Part shown: positions 6,901 through 13,201 of the stretch, piece by piece
Layout: each line of letters begins with the position of its first letter
How positions within the stretch are numbered: position 1 is the stretch's first letter
Assembly: GCA_900770895.1 (NCBI GenBank)
Contig: CAAGMF010000277.1
Span: 1 to 13,201 of the forward strand
Origin: an uncultured Mitsuokella sp.
GTDB lineage: Bacteria; Bacillota; Negativicutes; Selenomonadales; Selenomonadaceae
Direction of reading: 5' to 3'
DNA length: 13,201 nucleotides
Position numbers and translations under genes: made by a program
Notes under the pieces: model-generated
The model's database searches: none
Told to the model about the DNA's origin: nothing
What the model saw: the letters and a program-made list of their open reading frames with translations, nothing else

Positions 6901-7171
6901 CGATGGAGCCGCCATTGATGAAGCCATTCAGCGCGACGGGCGTCGCGAGTGCCGCGACCTGGTCGAGTATCTGCTGCATCTCGGTCTCGGAGAGCGGCAC
7001 GTCATCGAGCTGGTCCCGGCCGCGATTGTTCTCAAAGAGGATTTTCGCCCAGTTCGCGACAAGCTGCTCGGGCGTCGGCCACTCGAGCACCTCCTCCCAG
7101 CCGTAGCTACCAAGGAGCTTCTGCACCACAGCCGCCTCGAACTCCGCCTCACTCTGGAAAGACTCAGACAT
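3974..7171 (-). CDS. hsdR: Type I restriction enzyme, R (endonuclease/translocase) subunit
   Basis: HsdR is the motor and nuclease of the type I complex: it translocates DNA with ATP and cleaves when two complexes collide. The 1065 residues show an N-terminal PD-(D/E)xK nuclease with D145 in RRGDLLLL and E159/K161 in HIELKRSG. An RecA-like helicase pair follows: Walker A TGSGKT (299-304), DEAH box (406-409), FTGTP (432-436), DQMLTGFDSK (681-690) and QAFSRTNR (708-715). A C-terminal helical region, which in relatives contacts HsdM, follows a short Gly/Ser-rich stretch (SSGGGSGG). Length and motif set match EcoR124I-like R subunits, and all catalytic residues checked are present. The ATG is preceded by AGGAGG, and the hsdS stop lies only 12 bases upstream, so it is the last gene of the operon. 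Confidence 0.96.
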   Translation of the reverse strand: MSESFQSEAEFEAAVVQKLLGSYGWEEVLEWPTPEQLVANWAKILFENNRGRDQLDDVPLSETEMQQILDQVAALATPVALNGFINGGSIAIRRDNPADSLHLGHEVSLAIYNRLEIAAGKSRYQIAQQPIFPTLSALNSDRRGDLLLLINGMPVIHIELKRSGVPVQQAYYQIEKYMGEGVYSGILSLVQVFVCMTPDETIYFANPGPKGRFLPAFAFHWGYADNEPVQRWSEVLESLLSIPMAHQLIGFYTVADRTDGVLKVMRSYQYYAASRISDAVARADWGGHQQRGGYVWHTTGSGKTMTSFKSAQLIAASHDADKVVFLMDRIELGTQSLLEYQNFADDNESVQGTESAQVLLAKLVSDEPDDTLIVTSIQKMSRIEATEANAADIEAIRAKRVVFIIDEAHRSTFGDMLVHIKATLPDAIFFGFTGTPIQTANAKKDTTTAEIFGNELHRYSLADGIRDKNVLGFDPTQVMVWPDHKLREAVALARAHASSLAEARGDEKKLAIYNHYMDKKAVRMAGYIDEAGEYQKGIEDYIPRSQYDSDEYRRAVVSDIGERFEELTHSTPVQFHALLATSSIAEAVAYYRLIKEMLPELAVTALFDPNIDNNEGALTKEEALTEIVQDYDERYDQNYKVQTFAAMKRDISDRLAHKGNYIGLNQPGREKERLDLLIVVDQMLTGFDSKWVNTLFLDKVLRYEQLIQAFSRTNRVLDSDLKPFGIIRYYRQPHTMKRNIEQAVELYAGNGPRGLFVQRLPERIRAMNHAYTEIRDIFANVGIADFASLPSDTADVRRFVQQFNHLSENLTAARLQGFTWDRLVYDSEPGEEPQWHEELAFDEHIYRVLLTRYQELSSGGGSGGDTEAPFDIHPYITEQENEAIDQDYMEANFKRYKTAMLAGDADIISQARDMLHRQFAALPRDRQRYANILLHDMEMGEVDLAQVQSFTDLITERMDDADQQERKRICAALGLDEVKFLTLMDAHPNIDNLDDFNRFTELKATADMKKARPFLEEYYGEKLPSFKARSRLDKYLRAYILGEDMATPTDGIIAAEAGTSYQRKK

Positions 7172-7183
7172 GGTGGACCTCCT

Positions 7184-8344
7184 TTAGACAAGCATTTTGG
7201 CCAGTAGGGATTGCTTTACGGCTTGCAGTTTCGCGAGTTTTTGCTGCTCGGCTGCTATGATATCATCTTGCTTGTTGAAAAAGGCCCCTATCTTATGTTG
7301 TTCATCTGGTGATGGTACTCTGAATTTGTAGTTCAATGCCTCATCCAGCTTCAAAACCCTATTTCTACCGGCGCCACCTGGTGACGATAACGTAAGATGA
7401 TGATGAAATCTTTCATCCAAGATAACATATTTTAGAAACTCAGGACATAATGCTTCTGATAGCGTAAATTGCGGAAAGCGATGTGACACAAGCTTTCCTG
7501 CATCATTTTCGTCTGTAATTGCTACCGCATGCTCCCAGGAAAAAGTAATATTGAAAATCAATTTATTAGCTGCGACGCGGTGCATCTGCGCTGTCTCTAG
7601 CTCATGACCAGCTGGCACATATTCATGGAATGTTCCCTTCGCATGACTGCGAATACCAAGGCGAAAATAGCCATCATGAGGTGTTTCTACTGGGTCAGAA
7701 TAGCTTTCTACTATATCTCCAAGCCTCTGTTCCTTCCATTCGCCTGTAAATCCCTGAAAGCGGATTTCCGGCACGCGGGCACCAGCTTGCGGGAACATTT
7801 TTTGCAGCAAGGATTGTTTGAGAGATTGCAGCTTGTTGTATTTATGAGTTTGTTGCTCGATTAGGACATCCAGTTCACTCAAAACTTTTTTAATCTTGTG
7901 CTGCTCCTCTACGGAAGGAAAAAGTGCAGTAATATCTGCCAGCATATTCACTGCTAATCCTGGCTGAGCTGACTGAGTGGAATACATGCCTAAGTCCATC
8001 TCGCCTAAGCAATAGTAAAGAAATCGCGTATCGCTATTCTTATTTCCTTTTACTGCTATGGCATGTTCTGTGAAATATGCTCTACCTTTTGAGTATTTCA
8101 TATTACCACATAGAGCCCCTTGACGGCCTATCAATGCATACTCGCCATCGTGGTTATAATGATTTACATAGCCTCTAATACCATTTCCACCAAAAGCAGG
8201 ATATTTTCCAACTGCTTTTATCTCATCTGAATTTATCGCATTGCCGCTCTTAAATTCATCAGTCATTTCACTAATACTATGTGACTGCCACTCGTCCGTA
8301 AATCCCTTAAACCGTATCTCCGGCACTTTTCTCTTTTCGTCCAT
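7184..8344 (-). CDS. hsdS: Type I restriction-modification specificity (S) subunit
   Basis: HsdS recognises the split target sequence for both methylation and restriction. The 386-residue protein has the standard two-half layout. A first target-recognition domain lies at about 7-145. It is followed by a conserved coiled-coil helix with EEQHKIKKVLSELD and KLQSLKQSLLQKM (about 146-183). The second target-recognition domain, at about 191-343, opens again with VPEIRF-GFT-EW, and a second helix with DEQHKI and KLQAVKQSLLAKM ends the protein. I prefer the ATG at 8344 because GAGGTG sits six bases upstream; the in-frame GTG at 8353 would add three residues and lacks a good ribosome binding site. The gene begins 10 bases after the hsdM stop. 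The region is clearly more A+T-rich than hsdM and hsdR, consistent with exchange of recognition domains. Confidence 0.94.
   Translation of the reverse strand: MDEKRKVPEIRFKGFTDEWQSHSISEMTDEFKSGNAINSDEIKAVGKYPAFGGNGIRGYVNHYNHDGEYALIGRQGALCGNMKYSKGRAYFTEHAIAVKGNKNSDTRFLYYCLGEMDLGMYSTQSAQPGLAVNMLADITALFPSVEEQHKIKKVLSELDVLIEQQTHKYNKLQSLKQSLLQKMFPQAGARVPEIRFQGFTGEWKEQRLGDIVESYSDPVETPHDGYFRLGIRSHAKGTFHEYVPAGHELETAQMHRVAANKLIFNITFSWEHAVAITDENDAGKLVSHRFPQFTLSEALCPEFLKYVILDERFHHHLTLSSPGGAGRNRVLKLDEALNYKFRVPSPDEQHKIGAFFNKQDDIIAAEQQKLAKLQAVKQSLLAKMLV
7736..7774 (-). repeat. Direct repeat inside hsdS, second copy
   Basis: This 39-base segment encodes VPEIRFQGFTGEW at the start of the second recognition half. 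It matches the segment at 8288-8326 (VPEIRFKGFTDEW, first half) at about 32 of 39 bases. Such repeats are where hsdS halves are commonly exchanged by recombination. Confidence 0.7.
8288..8326 (-). repeat. Direct repeat inside hsdS, first copy
   Basis: The partner of the 7736-7774 repeat, at the very start of hsdS. The spacing of the two copies is one half of the specificity gene. Confidence 0.7.
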
Positions 8345-8354
8345 CGTGCTCACC

Positions 8355-11147
8355 TCACTCTGACTTCAGCAGGCTTTGCAGGGTCTTTACGCCCTGCAGG
8401 TCGTATTCGCTGCCGGTGAGCTCGCTGAGCAGCTGGGCTAGCTCGGCTCCGTCGGCCTTTATGTCCTGCTCGATGGCGGGCAGGGACTTTGCGTATTTCT
8501 GTACGAGCTGGCGCATGGCCTGCTCGAATTCACTCAGGCGCTGCTCCATGAGGGCGAGGATGTGCTGCTCGAGCGGAGCTATCCACTTCGCGTGCAGCAG
8601 GTCGTCGGCCTCGGCGTCAGTCAGGTGCTCGATGCGGTCGATGGTCTTTTGCTCGAGCTCGGCTTGCATATCCTTTATCTCGCTGTCAAGAGCCGCCTTG
8701 CGCTCGATGGTCTGGATGGCGAGGTTCACGGCATGCTCCCAGCTGCCCTCCGTGCAGGCTGCGGCCTGCGCGATGGTGTCGAGGCGGCCCGCTATTTCTC
8801 CCTTCGTGTAGGTGCCGTTCTTCGAGGCCTGCATCGTGTCCCAGGCCACCTCGCTATGGCTGGCGGTGTATTCCTTCTTCGCCTTCACGCCCTTGAGGTC
8901 GAGATACGCGCGGAGGGCATTCGCCTCGGGGGTGTCGATGTCCTCCTTTATGGCCTGCCATTCCGCCTTCAGCTCGGTCTTCTGGAACTTCGTGTGATCC
9001 TCGCTGACGGCATCGCTCTCGAGTTGCTCGGCACTCAGGCCATTCAGTATGTCGCTGAGCGTCTCCGCGCAGGCGGCGCTGGCGGCCTCCTGCGCGCGCA
9101 GGGCGGCGAGGTCGTCGGGCAGTAGACACTCCTGCACGAGCGCGAAGGGCAGTATGCGGCCCTCCCAGCCGTCCTGCTGCTCTGTCTCGTGGCCGTCGCT
9201 GTCCTTTTTGATGACCAGGTGCGGCTGGACGGTGCGCACGGCGTCGGCCTCGTCGGTCTGTATCATCTCGAGGTCGGCGGCGATGGTCCCCCAAGCGTCG
9301 TCGAGCTCCTGATAGGCGTCGTAGGCGTCCAGCAGCGGCACGCCCGCGCAGCGCCGGAATACGTCGCCGGCGATGTGTTCCTCCTCGCTCGCGAGGGCGA
9401 CGGTCTGCCGCCCGGCCACGAGGCGCGCGTGCAGGTCGGTGGCGAAGCCCGCGAAGTGGTCGCGCAGCTGCTGCGTGAGCGCGACCGCGCTCGGGTGCGT
9501 CGCGATGGTCGTGGCGATGTCGTCCGTGCGCACGGTATAGTAGGCATCATTCAGCGGCGCGAACAGGTCGTCGCGCAGTCCCGGTAGCGCTGTCCACTCC
9601 GCGGCGTAGCGGTCTAGCTCGGCCGCGGGTATACCGCCCTGCATAAGGGCATAGAGGTCCCACGGCTCCTCGGCGGCCGCGGCGTCAACGTAGCGCGGGA
9701 TATTCAGATTGTAGTCGTTCTGGCGGATTTCTGCCTTGGACACGAGACGGGAGAACTGGGCGCAGTCGCGCTTCTCGCGGTAGGTGTCGACGATGCGGCG
9801 GATGTCCTTGGCGCGCAGGGCATTCTTCTTGCCGACCTTCGCATAGCCTTGGGCGGCATTGATGATGAGGACATCGCTCGCGTCGCGCTTTTGGCGCAGT
9901 ACCATGATGAGCGTCGGTATCGAGGTGCCGAAGAAGATATTCTCGGGCAAGCCGATGATGGCCTCGATCTGGTTGCGTTCGATGAGCCAGCGCCGGATGT
10001 CGTACTCCTCGCCGCCGCGAAAAAGGACGCCGTGCGGCAGAACGATGCACATGATGCCGTCAGGCTTCAGATGGTAGAGGTCATGCAGCAGAAAGGCGTA
10101 GTCGGCCTTCGACTTCGGCGCGAGGCCATAGCTCGCATAGCGCGGGTCGCTCTCCTTATTCTTCGGGTCCCAGTGCTGGGAGTAGGGCGGATTCGAAACG
10201 ACGGCATCCACGCGCAGCGCCTCGTATGTAGTCTCGCGGTTCTCCTCGGTGTCGAAATACGGCCAGTCAGCCTCGAGCGTGTCGCCGCGGCGGGCCGTGA
10301 TATTCTGCGCACTGATGCCGCGCATGACGAGATTCATGCGCGTGAGGTTGTAGGTATTTTCCTTTAGCTCCTGGGCGTAGTACTCTATCTGGTCGGCGTG
10401 GCCCGTCTCGCGGGCCACCGAGCGGCCTATATTCAGCAACAGCGAGCCCGAGCCGCTTGTCGGGTCGTATATCTTTATCTGCTGGCGGTCGCGCAGGTGA
10501 TAGGCGACTATGTCCGACATGAGCAGCGAGACCTCATGTGGCGTATAGAACTCGCCCGCTTTCTTGCCTGCGTTCGCGGCGAAATTACTGATGAGGTACT
10601 CGTAGATGAAGCCGATAACATCGTAGTCCTGCTTCCGGTCCATCGGTATCTCGTCGATGAGTGCGAGCAGGCCGCGGATTGCCTTCGTCTGCGCGCCGGT
10701 GGAGTCGCCGAGCTTCGAGAGGCCTGTGCTGAGTGAGTCAAGTATGCCCTCGAATACGCGGCGCTTTTTCTTATCCTCCTGTGAGGGATGATGCGGGTCG
10801 ACTGGCACTAGCAGTCGATTGAAGGCCGATAGCGCCTCGCGCACGTCGGCCACGCTGAAGGCACCTTTTTTCTCCCGCCAGGTGGAGAATAGATTGTCGT
10901 AGCCGATGAAGTAGCCGAGGGCACGCTGCACCCAGAGCAAATCCTCGGCGTCGAGGTTCTCCTCCGTCATGTCGGCGAGTTCGTTCTCCGCGACGCCCTG
11001 CTCGCGCCAGAAAGCGACCTGCCGCTCGGAAAGGAATTTGTAGAACATGAAGCCGAGGATATAGTCCTTGTACTCATTCGCTTCGATGCGCGACCGCATC
11101 TTGTTCGCCGACTGGAATATCTTGTTCGCTAGCTGCTGCTTGTTCAT
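8355..11147 (-). CDS. hsdM: Type I DNA methyltransferase, M subunit (long form)
   Basis: HsdM methylates adenine N6 in the target chosen by HsdS and protects host DNA. The N-terminal helical domain (about 5-170) precedes the methyltransferase fold, which has AGEFYTPHEV (197-206), the S-adenosylmethionine motif DPTSGSGSLL (228-237) and the catalytic NPPY (319-322). The conserved core ends around NIPRYVD (481-487). The next 440 or so residues form an extension rich in charged and alanine-rich helices, including a likely coiled coil near its end (IDRIEHLTDAEADDLL, LSEFEQAMRQ). EcoR124I-type HsdM is roughly 520 residues, so this is a long-form subunit. The extension is in frame, unbroken and shares the G+C-rich codon use of the core, so it is not an assembly artefact. 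The start ATG follows AAGGGG. It is the first gene of hsdM-hsdS-hsdR; I found no convincing promoter just upstream. Confidence 0.95.
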   Translation of the reverse strand: MNKQQLANKIFQSANKMRSRIEANEYKDYILGFMFYKFLSERQVAFWREQGVAENELADMTEENLDAEDLLWVQRALGYFIGYDNLFSTWREKKGAFSVADVREALSAFNRLLVPVDPHHPSQEDKKKRRVFEGILDSLSTGLSKLGDSTGAQTKAIRGLLALIDEIPMDRKQDYDVIGFIYEYLISNFAANAGKKAGEFYTPHEVSLLMSDIVAYHLRDRQQIKIYDPTSGSGSLLLNIGRSVARETGHADQIEYYAQELKENTYNLTRMNLVMRGISAQNITARRGDTLEADWPYFDTEENRETTYEALRVDAVVSNPPYSQHWDPKNKESDPRYASYGLAPKSKADYAFLLHDLYHLKPDGIMCIVLPHGVLFRGGEEYDIRRWLIERNQIEAIIGLPENIFFGTSIPTLIMVLRQKRDASDVLIINAAQGYAKVGKKNALRAKDIRRIVDTYREKRDCAQFSRLVSKAEIRQNDYNLNIPRYVDAAAAEEPWDLYALMQGGIPAAELDRYAAEWTALPGLRDDLFAPLNDAYYTVRTDDIATTIATHPSAVALTQQLRDHFAGFATDLHARLVAGRQTVALASEEEHIAGDVFRRCAGVPLLDAYDAYQELDDAWGTIAADLEMIQTDEADAVRTVQPHLVIKKDSDGHETEQQDGWEGRILPFALVQECLLPDDLAALRAQEAASAACAETLSDILNGLSAEQLESDAVSEDHTKFQKTELKAEWQAIKEDIDTPEANALRAYLDLKGVKAKKEYTASHSEVAWDTMQASKNGTYTKGEIAGRLDTIAQAAACTEGSWEHAVNLAIQTIERKAALDSEIKDMQAELEQKTIDRIEHLTDAEADDLLHAKWIAPLEQHILALMEQRLSEFEQAMRQLVQKYAKSLPAIEQDIKADGAELAQLLSELTGSEYDLQGVKTLQSLLKSE

Positions 11148-11181
11148 GGTTGCCCCTTATATCGCCAGAGCCAGGTATAGG

Positions 11182-11336
11182 CTATAGCTCCTGCTTTAAC
11201 TCATCCAACAATTCTTCTATACTATATAGGACTTATATTTTCCCGGATGTTTCTTCATGTCCTCATATTCAGCCAGAGCTTGGCGTGTTTCAGCGTTAGG
11301 CTCTTCCTCTCGCTCTTCTTCATTTCTCACCATCAT
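11182..11336 (-). pseudogene. Frameshifted RelB/DinJ-like antitoxin remnant
   Basis: From the tandem ATG codons at 11336/11333, preceded by GGGGAGG, a 39-codon frame reads an acidic start. It then enters a segment typical of the C-terminal half of RelB/DinJ antitoxins: EPNAETRQALAEYEDMKKHP, followed by GKYKSY. It stops at the TAG at 11217-11219. A neighbouring frame continues SIEELLDELKQEL to a TAG at 11182-11184, the ending expected for such an antitoxin. A one-base loss around 11220-11227 therefore seems to have split the gene. The ribbon-helix-helix half is absent, and no toxin gene is next to it. It starts 26 bases after the dnaB stop and ends about 35 bases before hsdM. It is unrelated in sequence to the intact antitoxin at 2457. 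A short peptide could still be made. Confidence 0.6.
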
Positions 11337-11361
11337 AGGCCTCCCCATCCTGATATTTGCT

Positions 11362-12687
11362 TCACTGCATGAGCAGATTCTGGAATCTGGTATATTGTTT
11401 CTGGAACATGAGGTTCACAGTGCCGATGGCGCCGTTGCGGTGCTTCGCTATGATGAGCTCCGTGACGCCCTGGTTCTCGGTGTCTTTGTCGTAGTAGTCC
11501 TCGCGGTAGAGGAACATGACGATATCGGCGTCCTGCTCGAGGGAGCCGGATTCGCGCAGGTCGGAGAGCATCGGGCGCTTGACCTGGCGGCTCTCGACGG
11601 AGCGGGACAGCTGGGACAGGGCGATGACCGGGACATCGAGCTCGCGGGCCAGTGCCTTGAGCGAGCGGGAGATCTCGGAGACCTCCTGCTGGCGGCTGTC
11701 GTTGTTCTTGCTCGCGCGCCCCTGCATGAGCTGCAGGTAGTCGATGATGATGATGTCGAGGCCGTGCTCGGCCTTCAGCCGGCGAGCCTTCGAGCGCAGC
11801 TCGCGGACGGTGATGCCCGGCGTGTCATCGATATAGATGTTCGTATGCGAGAGCTTGTCGGCGACGCTGACGAGGTTCGTCCACTCCTCGACCGACAGCT
11901 CGCCGGTGCGCAGGCGCTGGGAGTCGATGAGTCCCTCGGCTGCCATGAGGCGCTGCATGAGCTGGGATTTCGACATCTCGAGGGAGAAAAAGGCCACCGT
12001 CCCGCCATGCAGGCCGATATAGCTCGCGATGTTCAGCGTGAAGGCCGTCTTACCCATCGACGGGCGGGCGGCCACGATGATGAAATCCGATGGCTGCATG
12101 CCGGCCGTCATCTTGTCGAGGTCGGTAAAGCCGGTCGCGAGACCGGTCAGCGCGCCCTGCGCATTTGCGACCTGATCCAGATGCTTCATCGTTTCCATCG
12201 CGATGTCCTTGATGGACTCGAACCCGCTCCCGGAGCGGTCGCCTGCCACGGCCAGTATCTTTTTCTCGGCGTCGTCCATGATATTGTCGACGTCGTCCGC
12301 TTCCTCGTAGGCAGCGGAGGCGATCTCGGTCGCCGCATCGATCAGGTGGCGCAGCTCGGATTTCTCCCGCACGATTTTCGCATGATAGGTCACATTGGCC
12401 GCCGTCGGTACAGACTGGGCCAGCATCGTGACGAACGATATGCCGCCTACTTCCTGCAGCTGGCCCTCTTTATTCAGCTCATCAACGAGCGTGACGAGAT
12501 CTACGGGCTTCCCCTCGGACTGGAGTTTCTGGATAGCCTCATAGACGATACGGTGCGCCGGCCGATAGAAATCCTCGGGACGCAATATCTCCTGCGCCGC
12601 CACCACAGCCTCTTTGCTGATGACCATGGCGCCGAGTACGGACACCTCGGCGTCTACATTATGTGGCGGTTGACGATCCTCCGGCAT
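11362..12687 (-). CDS. dnaB: Replicative DNA helicase DnaB
   Basis: DnaB is the hexameric helicase that unwinds DNA ahead of the replication fork and recruits primase. The 441 residues are full length for the family. The N-terminal domain begins RQPPHNVDAEVSVLGAM and contains the usual LRPEDFYRPAHRIVYEAI segment. A linker follows, then the RecA-like ATPase: Walker A RPSMGKTAF, FSLEMSKSQLMQRL, Walker B IIIIDYLQLM, and LSQLSRSVESRQVKRPMLSDLRESG with its arginine finger region. The ATG follows AGGGAGA by nine bases. The lon-family gene ends 118 bases upstream on the same strand with no clear terminator between, so the two are probably co-transcribed. No intein interrupts it. Confidence 0.97.
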   Translation of the reverse strand: MPEDRQPPHNVDAEVSVLGAMVISKEAVVAAQEILRPEDFYRPAHRIVYEAIQKLQSEGKPVDLVTLVDELNKEGQLQEVGGISFVTMLAQSVPTAANVTYHAKIVREKSELRHLIDAATEIASAAYEEADDVDNIMDDAEKKILAVAGDRSGSGFESIKDIAMETMKHLDQVANAQGALTGLATGFTDLDKMTAGMQPSDFIIVAARPSMGKTAFTLNIASYIGLHGGTVAFFSLEMSKSQLMQRLMAAEGLIDSQRLRTGELSVEEWTNLVSVADKLSHTNIYIDDTPGITVRELRSKARRLKAEHGLDIIIIDYLQLMQGRASKNNDSRQQEVSEISRSLKALARELDVPVIALSQLSRSVESRQVKRPMLSDLRESGSLEQDADIVMFLYREDYYDKDTENQGVTELIIAKHRNGAIGTVNLMFQKQYTRFQNLLMQ

Positions 12688-12805
12688 CGTTCGCTGTCTC
12701 CCTTCATGTGCAAAGCCATGCTGACGCGGCAGACAACGTCCCTTCGCGCGTCATCGCGGTCCGTGAGGGGACCAGCGGCTACGGGGATCTCTTACTCCGC
12801 TGCAT

Positions 12806-13201
12806 TCAGTCGGCAAATATCAGTTGGAAAGCCTCTTCGGCTGTATCTACGGGGTGGATGTCGAGGCCGAGGTGCTCCTCGGGGATATCCTTCTCGTTCT
12901 CGCGCGGGATGACCATGGTCTTTATGCCGGCCTGCGCGGCGCCATAGGCTTTCTCGAGCACGCCGCCGACGGGGCGCACGCGCCCCGCGAGCGATATCTC
13001 GCCCGTGACGGCTACATCCTGGCGGATGAGCCGGCCGGTCACAGCACTCACGAGCACGGCCAGTATGGCCGTACCGGCGGACGGGCCGTCGATATTGCCG
13101 CCGCCGATGACGTTGATATGCACGTCGTAGTCATGGATATCCTTGCCAGTCAGCCGCCGCATGACCGAAGCCGCATTGAATACGGAGTCCTTGGCCATGC
13201 T
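12806..13201 (-). CDS. Lon-family ATP-dependent protease, C-terminal proteolytic domain (5' end outside window)
   Basis: The last 131 residues of a Lon-type protease. The catalytic serine lies in NIDGPSAGTAI and the partner lysine in GGVLEKAYGAAQAG; the segment SLAGRVRPVGG between them and the VIPREN strand are also typical. The reading frame enters from the right edge without a start; the Met at 13198 is internal (MAKDSVFNAASVMRRL). The ATPase part, not visible, would hold the Walker motifs. The sequence style fits the LonB/LonC-like group of Gram-positive and Negativicute genomes rather than E. coli Lon, but the subgroup cannot be settled without the N-terminus. It lies upstream of dnaB on the same strand, a gene order I associate with Negativicutes. 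Confidence 0.88.
   Translation of the reverse strand, partial: SMAKDSVFNAASVMRRLTGKDIHDYDVHINVIGGGNIDGPSAGTAILAVLVSAVTGRLIRQDVAVTGEISLAGRVRPVGGVLEKAYGAAQAGIKTMVIPRENEKDIPEEHLGLDIHPVDTAEEAFQLIFAD

Noticed and set aside
5915..7207. 430-codon plus-strand frame opposite hsdR
   Set aside because: Low-complexity Arg/His/Leu-rich composition with no motif, fully antisense to a gene with intact nuclease and helicase motifs.
11148..11230. Promoter for hsdM
   Set aside because: The best candidates (TTGTTG or TTGGAT with TATAGC/CTATAG) have poor -10 boxes or spacing; read-through from dnaB is equally possible.
11257..12912. 551-codon plus-strand frame opposite dnaB
   Set aside because: Antisense to a full-length, motif-complete DnaB; the predicted protein resembles nothing and has no ribosome binding site.
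1..13201. CRISPR arrays, tRNA or rRNA genes, transposases and integrases
   Set aside because: No regularly spaced repeats, no cloverleaf-like segments and no recombinase motifs were seen on either strand.

Overview
The window looks like a chromosomal segment of a G+C-rich, Gram-negative-type Firmicute, most likely a Negativicute of the Selenomonas/Mitsuokella kind. This is inferred from protein sequence style, base composition and the lon-dnaB gene order, not from a marker gene. Core genes sit at the right end, a sugar PTS gene at the left end, and between them is an accessory block rich in defence, addiction and decayed genes.

Left end (1-2057): a leftward PTS permease with domain order IIA-IIB-IIC, closest in its visible parts to the sucrose type, runs off the window edge. 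Its control region is legible: a near-consensus sigma-70 promoter (TTGACA, 17 bp, TATATT), a 20-bp dyad at the predicted transcription start that looks like a repressor operator, and a larger inverted repeat over the -35 element.

Middle left (2058-3955): a broken flavodoxin-fold reductase relic; a complete RelB/DinJ-YafQ toxin-antitoxin pair with a promoter buried in a 9-bp dyad; a short decayed fragment with a VDSFPD-type motif; a 66-residue very basic protein coupled to a LOG-family nucleotide-binding enzyme; and a strong bidirectional terminator that closes this block and the facing restriction operon.

Middle right (3974-11147, minus strand): a complete type I restriction-modification operon in the order hsdM-hsdS-hsdR, with tight spacing. 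HsdM is long (930 aa), carrying a C-terminal extension of about 440 residues. HsdS is much more A+T-rich than its neighbours, as expected for exchanged target-recognition domains.

Right end (11182-13201, minus strand): the C-terminal catalytic part of a Lon-family protease, then full-length dnaB, then a small frameshifted remnant of a RelB/DinJ antitoxin wedged between dnaB and hsdM. The remnant marks the junction between core and accessory DNA. I see no rRNA, tRNA, CRISPR array or transposase gene.
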